Assembly (NCBI GenBank): GCA_029224185.1
Contig: CM055201.1
Location: 5,290,184-5,354,183 of the forward strand
Origin: Karalla daura
Taxonomy: Eukaryota; Chordata; Actinopteri; Chaetodontiformes; Leiognathidae
DNA length: 64,000 bases
Direction of reading: 5' to 3'
Shown: positions 1 to 9,458 of the stretch, one piece after another
How positions within the stretch are numbered: the stretch's first letter is position 1
How the letters are laid out: every line of letters starts with the position of its first letter
Notes under the pieces: generated by a model
What the model saw: the letters and a program-made list of their open reading frames with translations, nothing else
Database searches by the model: none
What the model was told of the DNA's origin: nothing
Translations under genes and position numbers: made by a program

Positions 1-2150
1 GTACCTTCGTCATGTTCCTGGAGGGTTTAATAATTTTCTTTTATACTCTGATTATTATCGTCTGATGTATGATACTTGTCTGAATGCTTATTATTAGAGG
101 TATTATTGTTGCTGTTCCTGCTATTATTAGGATTATCATTGTATATTAAGCCAGTGCGTGGAATTACATTTATATTGGTTGATTTCATGCCTTTTACAGC
201 ACCTGTTTGTATCTCGGGTGCATGGTTGCATATATGTTTTCTTTGTTTACAAATTATTGAACTAATTGCTGAAAATTTAACATTTTTTTATGTTTGCCTG
301 GTTTTTCCTTCTAAAATTTCAGCTCAGATTTATGCAGTTTTCCTTTTATGCAATTTCCTAGAACTAGGAAACAGAGCAGCTAAGAGGCAGCCAGGATTGA
401 GCAATGCAACAACCTGGAAACCTTAAAAATGATGGACAGAAGATGAAGAGACAGAGCGGGTTGTGATTAAATGCTCTCATACACACAAAATGACAGCACA
501 TAATCTCAAAATGACTGCTGGAGTGCACTGGAACTTCACAGAAGGCCGATTTAGTGGATTAAAGGTGGTGAGAAAAAAAGAGGTGAATTTTTCAGAGGGA
601 CACACTGATATCATAGCCTGCAGTTTGACTCAATGAGGAGCACACACATAGTCAGCCTGACTGCCTTGTTTCTCTCCCAGCTACGCTTAGGCTAAATGAT
701 CGAGCACAGGTGCACAAACTGGGACCATTTGCACATCTGAACATGATGGATGTAATATTCTTTTATGTGTTCGTGTAGTTTACAGAATTCTGAATTACAT
801 CTGATTCTATGTAGGAATCATACGTAAGTAATTTATGCAAAATGTGGAAATTATACTCATAACATACACATGTACATAGAAATACAGCCCACTCACTCAT
901 ACACACACGTGCACACACACACACTTTACTGTCCGAGATCAGGCATAGGTCACTACAACCTGGTGCCAGCACATGTGAATATTATCCATAATTAGCTTTT
1001 ATGTAGTTAACGACATACAATGAGTCGATAATTGAATGATTAGGATGTTCTGTCGCATGTGTGGCGAAGTTACTGTGATGAAATCATACATTTAATATGT
1101 TTGAGAGCTATTTGGCAAAAACAAAAGATACAAATCTGAAGTTTTTCGTGTTGAACACTGCTGTATTTCCACACAAGCCCTCGTAAGCTGTAATTCAAAC
1201 ATTTTCTAATGGATTGAATTAGTAAATGGAGTAACATATGTGCACAAATTATACTCATCCATATTTTTAGGGTTACACAATGCTCACCACAACACTGAGC
1301 TTTGTTGTTATGATGGCCAGACTAGCACCATGTCAGCGCCACACTCTTAAATACAAATTGACTCTCATCTGCACCCTCTGTGGCAAAAAAATTACTACCG
1401 CTCTCTTTACACAGAGGCCAACCAATCCACGGTCAATGTGCCTCCCTCCAAAGAAAGTCTTGAGGAAGAGACACAAAATCTGGGCCAGAATATGCATTTA
1501 ATTATGAATGGAGTTAATGTTAAAGCTTCCAGGAGCAGCCTAATATACTAAGACACAAGATCTAAATCCCTACTTTACACACTTAAGAAGGCCACAAATT
1601 CTCCCTCCCACCACTCTCACAGTGGGGGGAGGGAACAAATGAATGAATAGCTTAAGTTTATCTCACTCTGCATTGACTTAAATCATAAACATTAAAGTAT
1701 ATTTATGTTTCACATATCATAAACTTCTTTTTTTGTTGATACTTCTTACTTTATCCAAGACGATCTTTAAAATGGAGATAAATTACCCTACAAATTAAAA
1801 CATAATGCCATTATTGCAATAACTACATAATAACCATGATGTAAAACGTCGCCCAATATGAATGTAAGCAAACAATGCATCGTCAAACCATAGTCAGAAA
1901 ATTGATTGCAGCTAAGGTCCCACCTTTTATAGGCAGGCAGTCAATTGGAGTTTGGAAGGATTAGGGGCACTTGAAGTATAATTTAGGGGTGGGTGAGCCA
2001 GCAGAATTGGACAAAGTGATGGACCTGCCAGCCCGATGGCGAGAAGTATATAAAGTAAACTGACCTTATCTTTCTGAAATCTGCAGGGTTGTTTTGCTGC
2101 TGATGGTCCTGCTAATTTGCTGTGTGTGTCAGGGTCAAGCTAATCTAATC
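1..2150. other. Gene-free sequence upstream of btf3
   Basis: AT-rich sequence with only short ORFs (the longest, 76-426, is hydrophobic and low in complexity). No run of codons flanked by splice signals resembles a known protein. It holds a 14-bp-arm hairpin at 1602-1634 and a TATA-like tataaag near 2050 with no gene attached. It could contain distal regulatory elements of btf3 or the 3' flank of a gene outside the window; neither can be shown from sequence alone. Confidence 0.6.
1602..1634. repeat. Perfect-looking hairpin (14-bp arms, 5-nt loop)
   Basis: Left arm tccctcccaccact (1602-1615), loop ctcac, right arm agtggggggaggga (1621-1634). The arms pair at 13 of 14 positions. The right arm is G-rich, the left C-rich. 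No coding or RNA gene is recognised around it. Confidence 0.6.
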
Positions 2151-2154
2151 TCTC

Positions 2155-2440
2155 CAAGTCTGGGGTCTGTGCTGGGGTCTCCTCCCTGATGGACACGCCC
2201 AAAAACACCTCCCCAGGGAGGCGTCCAGTTGAAGCCATCCTTACCAAACCACCTCAGCTGGCTCCTCTCATGTGGAGGAGCAGTGGTTCTACTTCAAGCC
2301 TCTCCTGGATGTCGCCTTTCTCCATCGGGAGCCCCTCACCCTATATTTAGGGCCTAACCTAGCCACCCTCTGGGGAAAACACACTTCAATTACTTGTACT
2401 TACGATCTCATTCTTATGGTCTTATATAGGTAGATAGTAA
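2155..2440 (-). mobile_element. Decayed LINE reverse-transcriptase C-terminal fragment
   Basis: Read on the minus strand, and allowing frameshifts, the segment gives pieces such as PLLLHMRGAS, LVRMAS and GRLPGEVF. I recognise these as the C-terminal region of fish non-LTR retrotransposon reverse transcriptases (PLLLxVERSQLRWFGHLxRM followed by GRLPxEVFxAC). The plus-strand words accacctcagctggctcct, gtggaggagcagtgg and cccctcaccctatatttag match the same repeat. Stops and indels make it non-functional. It ends about 300 bp upstream of the btf3 promoter. The exact family (Rex1-like or other) is not assigned. Confidence 0.7.
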
Positions 2441-2699
2441 CCTCAATTTGCATTGTATCTACATTGTATAATGACAGTAAATTCTAATCAGAAACCGAGG
2501 TTTCCTATGGGAAAATTTTAGGTTTGACACCATAAACTGGAAGAAAACACAAAACAGTAGGAACTACCCCTCCTTTTGTAGCGAAGGACCTTCCCAAATA
2601 TATATCCTTAATCATACGGACATATTTTTGAATACTCCTGTGTCCTTTCAAACTTTAAAGTGAATTTTCAGTTTTACTGTTGTGGCCTGCTGCCTGGCA

Positions 2700-2886
2700 G
2701 ACAGAGACCAGGGTACGAAGAACTCGCTGTCACAGTTCGTTTTTTTTTGCCTGACGTCACGTCCGCCCTCCTCTCTCTCTCTTCCATCTTGCTCCCCGCA
2801 TGTGTCTGCAGCTAGTCCACAGGTCAGTGAGGAGCTTTAAATACCTGCTTCCCCTGCACTGTTTCCCCTCGGTCTGACGGCGAGAG
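2700..2886 (+). promoter_or_regulatory. btf3: btf3 core promoter and non-coding first exon
   Basis: A perfect cAMP-response-element palindrome TGACGTCA lies at 2752-2759, followed by a pyrimidine-rich CCTCTCTCTCTCTTCC stretch (from about 2768). That stretch could be the start site of a 5'-TOP-type mRNA, as expected for a translation-associated gene. The exon then runs to a donor, cgagag|gtaaac (intron begins 2887); an alternative donor, ccacag|gtcagt, lies near 2821. The first coding exon is 1.7 kb downstream, so this exon is taken as 5' UTR. The exact start site and donor are inferred. Confidence 0.55.
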
Positions 2887-4617
2887 GTAAACGAAGAGCT
2901 TCCTCGTCTGCCTGGATGCAATCCGCTCGGTTTAGTGACGCCGATGGGCAAACCGTGTCTTTGTGTGTGTGTGTAGCAGGGCCATGCTAACCAGTTAGCT
3001 TAGGGGCTAGTGACTGTTAGCTCACAAGTTGTGGCACAAAACAAGCAACAAACAACACTTCGAAATAGTCAGTGAAGGCCAGTGTTTGAGGGTACTTGGC
3101 CTCGTATGTGGTTGCGCTTTTTGTTATGTTCTGGCTGGCGCTGGTCTTTGATTTCTGTTGCCAATTTGGCTCCTCTGTCAGTGTGACTGGTAGCTCCTAA
3201 CTGACTCATTATCGCTGTGAAATCAGACCTCCACACCCATCCTGAAGCCTCTGATCGCTGCTTGGGTGTTTACATGGTGTGTGTGTGTGTGTGTAGCTGG
3301 ATACCTCCTGATCACACTTGTTCGTATCTTTGAAGTGTTGTGATCCCATGTGAAAAGTGTCATGTTGAAGAAGGTTAAGAAACACGCAGGTCTGTGAAAT
3401 AACATTGTCCTTGTTTGAGCCAACTGATCTGTTATAAAAATGGACAGACGCGTTAAAGCAGTTCTTTGTCCTGCTCCTTTTTCCAAAATGTGAAAAGTTT
3501 GCCCATCCAGAAGATTAAAAAAGTAGGAAATATTCAAATATAAGAAGGTGATACCAGACCAACTTTTTGAGTGTAGTTTATTATGCAATTGCTAATCGAC
3601 ATGGGGAATCCAAATAATGGGTGAATTTATACAGAATATGCAATTCTGTGGGTTACATGGCTCCTTCGATGTGTAAAACTTTATATAGGGAGAGATATGT
3701 GCAAGACAGGCATGTAGGCTCTTTGTCATGTCAGTTTTTGTAAAGTGGGTGACTTAGTGTTGGTATGCATTGCCAAGAGATTCAGGTAGATTGCGTAAAG
3801 CTTGCACCATAGCTGCGTCTATAGTTGATAGGTCTTTTCATCAGTAGTTTATTGTTTTCTCTGTCTGGACTCATAGGAGTATGTGAATACGTGTGCATTG
3901 TCAAACACCTCCTCCAAGTGAAAGTAGTTATTGTATCAGTAAATGAGTGCTGAGGTTGTGGTTTTTGACTTTGGACCAAGAAGAGTCATTACTAAACAGG
4001 ACTCGGCTATTGCGCAGCTGTCATCGAGTCATGTAGGTGCGACCGCAGGTGCTTTGGTCTTCTCAGAATTCCTTTGCTCTGTGAAGGGTGTGGTCGGGAT
4101 CAAGTCTTGCCGCTGTATAAAAGTTGACAAGAGGGTGCCGCGGATCGTTCATGTCTGGCAGTGTGCCGCAGTGACGTGCCTTTGAGGTGTCAAACGTTGA
4201 AACCGATTCTTCCCAATTGCTGTCAGGTTGACACACTTGATAAGTCTGTAGAAAAGTCGAACACCCCCTAACTATTGCAGGACCATGACGCCCCGTCTCA
4301 GTTATTAGATGAAGTTAAATATTCAAGCGTACTTGCCTGTTTCTTACACCAATTCAAATAGGCGCCTACTATTAGTATTAATCCATGTATGAATTTAGTT
4401 TACTTGATGTCTCACAACTAGCATTATGTTGTGTGGATCCGCGATTGCATGTTTTGTTCCCACAACATGACATTTTGTGAATTGCCTCATAAGGTTTCTA
4501 CCTGAAATGTTATTTTAGACCTTTGGTATCAGTATTTTGTGGACATAGCCTTGTCATGGTTGTGAAATAACCAAAACTCCAAAGATACAATGTATCAAAA
4601 TTCTTTTTTCCCCCCAG
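2887..4617 (+). other. btf3 intron 1
   Basis: Spans from the candidate non-coding exon to the acceptor ccccccag|ATG. No other gene is recognised inside. It contains a (gt) run near 2961 and another near 3279. The ORF at 3943-4185 has no recognisable product and no splice context. Confidence 0.5.
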
Positions 4618-6967
4618 ATGAAAGAAACGATTATGAATCAAGAAAAACTCGCAAAACTGCAGGCACAAGTCCGCATCGGCGGAAAGGTAAGCGATAATGT
4701 CGAGTTTGTGATTGACGGGAGGACGGCGCAATAACGCAGTTGCACTGAGAGCGCGTGATTGCAGCTATGTGTATGTGTGGCGGTCTCCACAGGGGAGTGC
4801 CCGCAGAAAGAGGAAGGTTGTGCACAGAACGGCAACTGCAGATGACAAGAAGCTCCAGTTCTCCTTAAAGAAACTGGGTGTCAACAACATCTCTGGCATC
4901 GAAGAGGTGAGGGTCAACCTCTGGCCCGGGCAAATCCGCGTCGGGGTATTCCGTCACTTTGTCACCGATGCGAAACTTTGGCTCTCGTTCCAGGTCAACA
5001 TGTTTACAAATCAAGGAACAGTCATCCATTTCAACAACCCCAAAGTGCAGGCCTCCCTCGCTGCCAACACCTTCACCATCACCGGCCACGCTGAGACCAA
5101 GCAGCTGACCGAGATGCTGCCCGGCATCCTCAACCAGCTGGGAGCCGACAGCCTGACGAGCCTCCGGAGACTGGCCGAGGCCCTGCCTAAACAGGGTCAG
5201 TATCACCTGGGACGGGCCGAGCCAAACCCTAACGGGGCGCTCCATCCCATTGTAATTTAGCTCTAGTGTCACTGAGAGGCATCCTTTCTGGTATAGCATG
5301 GTTACTTTGATGAAGAGTTTCTAAACTGAAGCAATGTTCGGACAAAAATACCTTGAGGGCTGCCTCAAACTGTGATCATGATGTAGCAGATGTTTCAGTT
5401 CCATCTAAAAGCCTTTATTTGCCCCTAGGGGGCATTTCTAGACACACTGAGCAGTTTCTGTAAGCAAATTCTGTAATGTGAATTAAATAAGAGGTAAAAT
5501 AAGATGCTCATAGTATGGTGTAAAATGGAATGGATGTAAATGCAGCATTTAAGTGAACAGATCTTCAGAAATTGAAATGTGTATAGAAAAAGCAAATGCC
5601 AGATAGTTCTAAAAAGATCCCCTTGTCTCACCTTGGGCTCTATCATGCTGCTCAGGACTTTGCCACGATGTCAACACTCCCCAACCTCTGTCTCCAGTTT
5701 TGTCCACGGTGTTCGTGCAAAACACGTCCCCGAGTCAGGATACTATGTCAGCATTAACCGAACGCATCCCATTCTCCTTGAAAGAAGCAACGTCTGTCTA
5801 TATCTGCTGTCATGTCACTGCGTCACCAGTCGGCTATGGAAACTTGAATGCTTTGTTGCGCCATTGGTCTACTGTCGTTGCTGTGATGAAGGACAAGCAC
5901 CGCTCCGTCCGGACAGATTCATCGAGGAGCAGTGATGATCACTCCAGCGGCCTCGGGCTTCTCACAGACTCTCTCGTGTTTTCACAGCTGGAGATGGAAA
6001 GGCGCCGATCGCGACAGTAGAGGAGGAGGATGACGACGTTCCAGGTGAGCGCTCGGTTCTCACGCTCTCCTCCACGCTACCAAATACAAGATGACTTCAG
6101 CGTGGCCGTTTCCCATCAACCTCCCTCACACACTTGTCAGATTCAGACAGGCCCCCAACCCCCCCCCCCCCCTATAATCATGGCTCCGTGCTCTCTTGGC
6201 CCTGCCAGAGGGGGTCGTCTGAGGGGAGGGGGGGGGGGGGGGGGGGGGGACTCATCAGTGACTCCATGCGATGCTGCGACGCCGCCGTTTGAACCTCCGC
6301 TCCGTTGTTTATAAGATCCAGTTTGCTTTTCTTTTCGCCGGCCCGACGTCGGGCCAAGCGCATGAGGTTGCCATTACAACAATCGGGGCTTTTCCCAGGA
6401 CCCTCAGCCGCTCGCGCTAATGCATTAGCCAAACGATTTACACGTGCGCCGTGCGACGGGAGCGGCCCGGGCCCTGATGGCACCGGGGGTTAACAGCCTC
6501 CGCCATCGCGTTGTTATTGGGGGGTTCAGTTCCCTCTCTTTGTTCTCCCGCTCCAGGAACATGTTTACTCAGACCCCCCCCCCCCCCCCTTTCTTTTTTT
6601 TTTTTTGGATTGTTCCCCGGTTTAACCCCGGCGACCCTCGGAGCCAAGGCTTGGAAAGGGGCAGGTTTCTCCCATTTCGTCGTATAATTGAGGCCCAACT
6701 TTTTGATGTCATTTTTACAGCTGCATTGTAGTCTGTGTAGACGAGCGAGGGGGGGGGGGGGGGAGAAGCAGGGTCGCGTTACAGCCGCGATAGTGTTTCA
6801 GATAAACACGCTCTTCCTGAATTGCGATCTGGCACCTCTGAAAGTCATTTATCCCACCCCCACCCACCTCACTTCAATTGAACCACGTCTTCTCTTTTTC
6901 TTTTTTTCTGCTCTTTTCAGATCTGGTGGAGAATTTCGACGAGGCATCCAAGGATGAGGCTAACTAG
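4618..6967 (+). CDS. btf3: Basic transcription factor 3 / NAC beta subunit
   Basis: Five coding exons: 4618-4686, 4794 minus one (4793)-4906, 4994-5195, 5988-6044, 6921-6967. All junctions are GT-AG and phases join to a 162-aa protein, the length of the human short isoform. It begins MKETIMNQEKLAKLQAQ and ends DLVENFDEASKDEAN. The NAC domain (about residues 35-105) holds a basic RRKRK ribosome-binding stretch, VIHFNNPKVQ and ITGHAETKQLTEMLP. Btf3 pairs with NAC alpha at the ribosomal exit tunnel and prevents mistargeting of nascent chains; a transcription role is historical. The residues QFSLKKLGVNNISG and VNMFTNQGTV are btf3-type rather than btf3l4-type. The start is the ATG immediately after the acceptor; a second in-frame ATG lies five codons on. 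Intron 2 (4907-4993, 87 nt) is stop-free and in frame. The gene converges on ankra2. Confidence 0.97.
5196..5987 (+). other. btf3 intron 3
   Basis: 792-nt intron between donor aaacagg|gtcagt and acceptor ttcacag|ctggag. Both codon halves join to GCT, keeping the reading frame (KQ-A-GDGK). Apparent ORFs at 5579-6020 are intronic and have no recognisable product. Confidence 0.8.
6045..6920 (+). repeat. btf3 last intron with alternating C and G homopolymers
   Basis: The 876-nt final intron contains four long single-base runs: about 14 C (6159-6172), about 22 G (6228-6249), about 16 C followed by a T tract (6574-6589), and about 15 G (6749-6763). No coding exon is seen. Such runs can form G-quadruplexes, i-motifs or C:G hairpins in the pre-mRNA. 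Exact run lengths may carry sequencing error. Confidence 0.85.
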
Positions 6968-7460
6968 AGGGGGAAAAAAGTGACTCCCCGGAGTGTCGGA
7001 GCCCGACAGGACCACATGAGGCACAAGATGCTGTCCTTTCTAGGTGGAAAAAAAAAAGAAAAAAGATTGAAAGCGTGAGAAGTGTTCGACCAAGGTGGTT
7101 GTGAGCGTCCTGTATCATGTGCATCAACTGAACAGAAAAAGTACTGGACTTACGCTCTGGTGACTAATTTTTAAGGAGTTTTCTAGACTAGTTCTATGAA
7201 ATGTTAAACAAAACAAAAAAACAACTGTGGGAGGGGCGGGGGGTGTCAGTATTTTTGATCCTGGGACTCGTTCCACCCGTTTCCACCAGATTCCCCAAGT
7301 GCTTGCTGTGCTCTGTGGCCTGTTGTGTGCAGTCGAGAGTGCGAGATTGTAAAATGTGTTGTGTAAGGCTCCCGCTTGACCATGAACCTCCATGTTACTG
7401 AACCTTAATTCTCTGTGGCCTCGTTCCAAAAAAAAAAAAAATCACCATATCTGGAATAAA
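6968..7460 (+). terminator. btf3: btf3 3' UTR with poly(A) signal
   Basis: Begins after the TAG stop. A canonical AATAAA lies at 7455-7460, followed about 20 nt later by aaacaggagc and a T-rich tract near 7501-7530. This gives a 3' UTR of about 0.5 kb. An A13 run lies just before the signal. Confidence 0.8.
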
Positions 7461-7479
7461 ACCTTTGCTACTGTCAAAA

Positions 7480-9458
7480 GAAACAGGAGCCCGGACGTAT
7501 TTACTTGTTTTTCTTCCCCCCCCCCTTTCTTTAAATCTCATTTCCACGGCTGAAACGCTGCTTTCTATAAATCGGTCGGCATGCGTAAAGTGCTGAACTT
7601 TGACCCCGACTGTTTACATTGCTTGGCGAGTGTTTGTTTTTGTTTTTTTACCGAGCTGAAGTAAAAACTGCTCGAACGAGGCAGCCTTCGATGAAAACAG
7701 GAGCTTAAGCAAATGTTTTTAGGGATCACTGGAGCATTATGGCGTATTTTGCCTTTCTTAATTTGGATGGTTTTGTTTTACTTAACGTTTAGCCACTGAT
7801 CTTCCTTGGCGCACACATTTTACTAAAAAAAAAAAAAGACTTAAGCACTGTGATTACTGTACCGTGTCACTAACTTTTTAAGGAACCGTATGGATTTCTA
7901 TCAGGACTTAAGGTAGTGCAGAAATTCAAATGAATTAAATGCAAATGTGTTGCACCATGTTTTGAGGTTTTTTTTTTTATATTGACTGGACCATAATGCT
8001 GGTATTTCACCCTAGCTGCTAGAATGAATCATCACATTATAACATATAGTGATTCCACATCTCCAGTAATCCACGAAATAAGGACTAGTGACTCTGCCAC
8101 TTCAAAATCATTTAATTCAATAGCACTTCCATTTCTTAAAACGGCGTCTGGACCTTTGTCCACTTGCAAACATGCCTTTACACACTCATAATAGAAGCCA
8201 TCTCTCGATCCACTACTTCCACCTTGACCGGAGTCGCACGTAGTGGGAAGTCACAGCACAGCGTCACAATACAGAGAAACCAACTACATGGGAATTAGAG
8301 CACTTTACAACACACGATGTCGGTATGAGAAATCAAATAAATAATGTCCATACGACCAACACAAAGACCTTCAGCGGGACAGCTTGCAGTCTGCAGCGAC
8401 GGTCTCACAGATGAGCTTACCATGAAAATGATTTAAAAAAGCTACAAAACGAGGGGAGAAGGATGTACAAAATGTTAAAAAGGAAACCTCCATGCATTCC
8501 TGTACTGCACATCGGGCGGCATCTACACTTTGGGCCTGATCGACTAAGATCCCAGATGAGGGGCGCTAAACTGCGTGCTCCCGGTAAGATCGTGTGCATT
8601 TGGCGGGCGATTTACTAAGGGAATTTGCCGCAGTGACAACAGGTGCAAACGGCAGTATGCAAATGAGGGGTTTGCCCGCCGCCGGCCTTTCCATCATAGC
8701 GAGTGCAGAGGAAAGCGCACGAATAGAAATATGATTCCCTGGAGTTGGAAGTCCTCGTGGCTGGGGCATACAAACATCTGTTTTCAAGTGAAAAGGTTGC
8801 TGCCCTCGATCATGGGCTACCGGCAACTGCACAAGAGGTACGAGCAGCTTGGCTCGTGCGCTCCGGTGTGTAAAACTGGGAGGTTTCGCAATCCCAGTCA
8901 CCGCAATCGTTTCCGGGTTTGATAAATCGGTTTGCGTGTGCTCACGTTTCCGATCTGCATATTCTCCTGCCACTATGTTGCTCACGCGAGCAGGAACGCC
9001 CCACGTTTGCATATGCACTAAGGGCCAAGGCGCGTGCCGTCTTCCTCACTTGGAGGACGCCATCCACAGATCAGCTCGCACATTTCTGCGCGGCTGGCGT
9101 CGGGTTTGCGCGCGTTCTCATACACGCAGCGCAAAGCCTTAGTAGATCAGGCCCTTCGAGTGTGATGAAAGCCGGGTCATGGCAAAGAACTATTAAATGT
9201 CGACAGATTTCACGTTCCAATGTTCAAAAGTGCAAAAAGGAGTAAAACTGGTTACAGTTGAAAATCCACACAGCGCAGACCGGTATGTGCAACCCATGGA
9301 CAACCATGTGCTGTTGAAACGTCATCGAGTGGTATTAAATACCCCCCCCTCCCCCGTCCCCACCCCCACCCAGGCTGGTCGGCCGTCTGCCCCGGCCGTG
9401 CTACATGATTGTCCCGAGCCTGGCGTCCGGCCTTCGGTTTTCCGACCGGTGTCCCGGT
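7480..9458. other. Convergent gap between btf3 and ankra2; probable ankra2 3' UTR
   Basis: btf3 (+) and ankra2 (-) face each other tail to tail. No AATAAA is seen on the minus strand downstream of the ankra2 stop. The nearest variant is ATTAAA at 8111-8116 (plus-strand tttaat), which would give a long 3' UTR of about 1.35 kb that includes the inserted inverted-repeat element at 8532-9154. The true cleavage site is uncertain. There is also a C-rich run at 9342-9370. Confidence 0.4.
8532..9154. mobile_element. Non-autonomous DNA transposon-like element with terminal inverted repeats
   Basis: The left end gggcctgatcgactaag (8532-8548) is inverted at the right end, where the complement reads gggcctgatctactaagg (9137-9154). 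They match at 16 of the first 17 positions. The interior (about 620 bp) is GC-richer than its flanks, contains related 'tttactaagg' and 'gcactaagg' words, and has no transposase-like ORF. I could not identify a convincing target-site duplication, so the superfamily is left open. It sits between two convergent genes, possibly inside the ankra2 3' UTR. Confidence 0.65.

Noticed and set aside
4865..5299. 144-aa minus-strand ORF over btf3
   Set aside because: Antisense of btf3 exons 2-3, whose plus-strand reading is unmistakably NAC beta.
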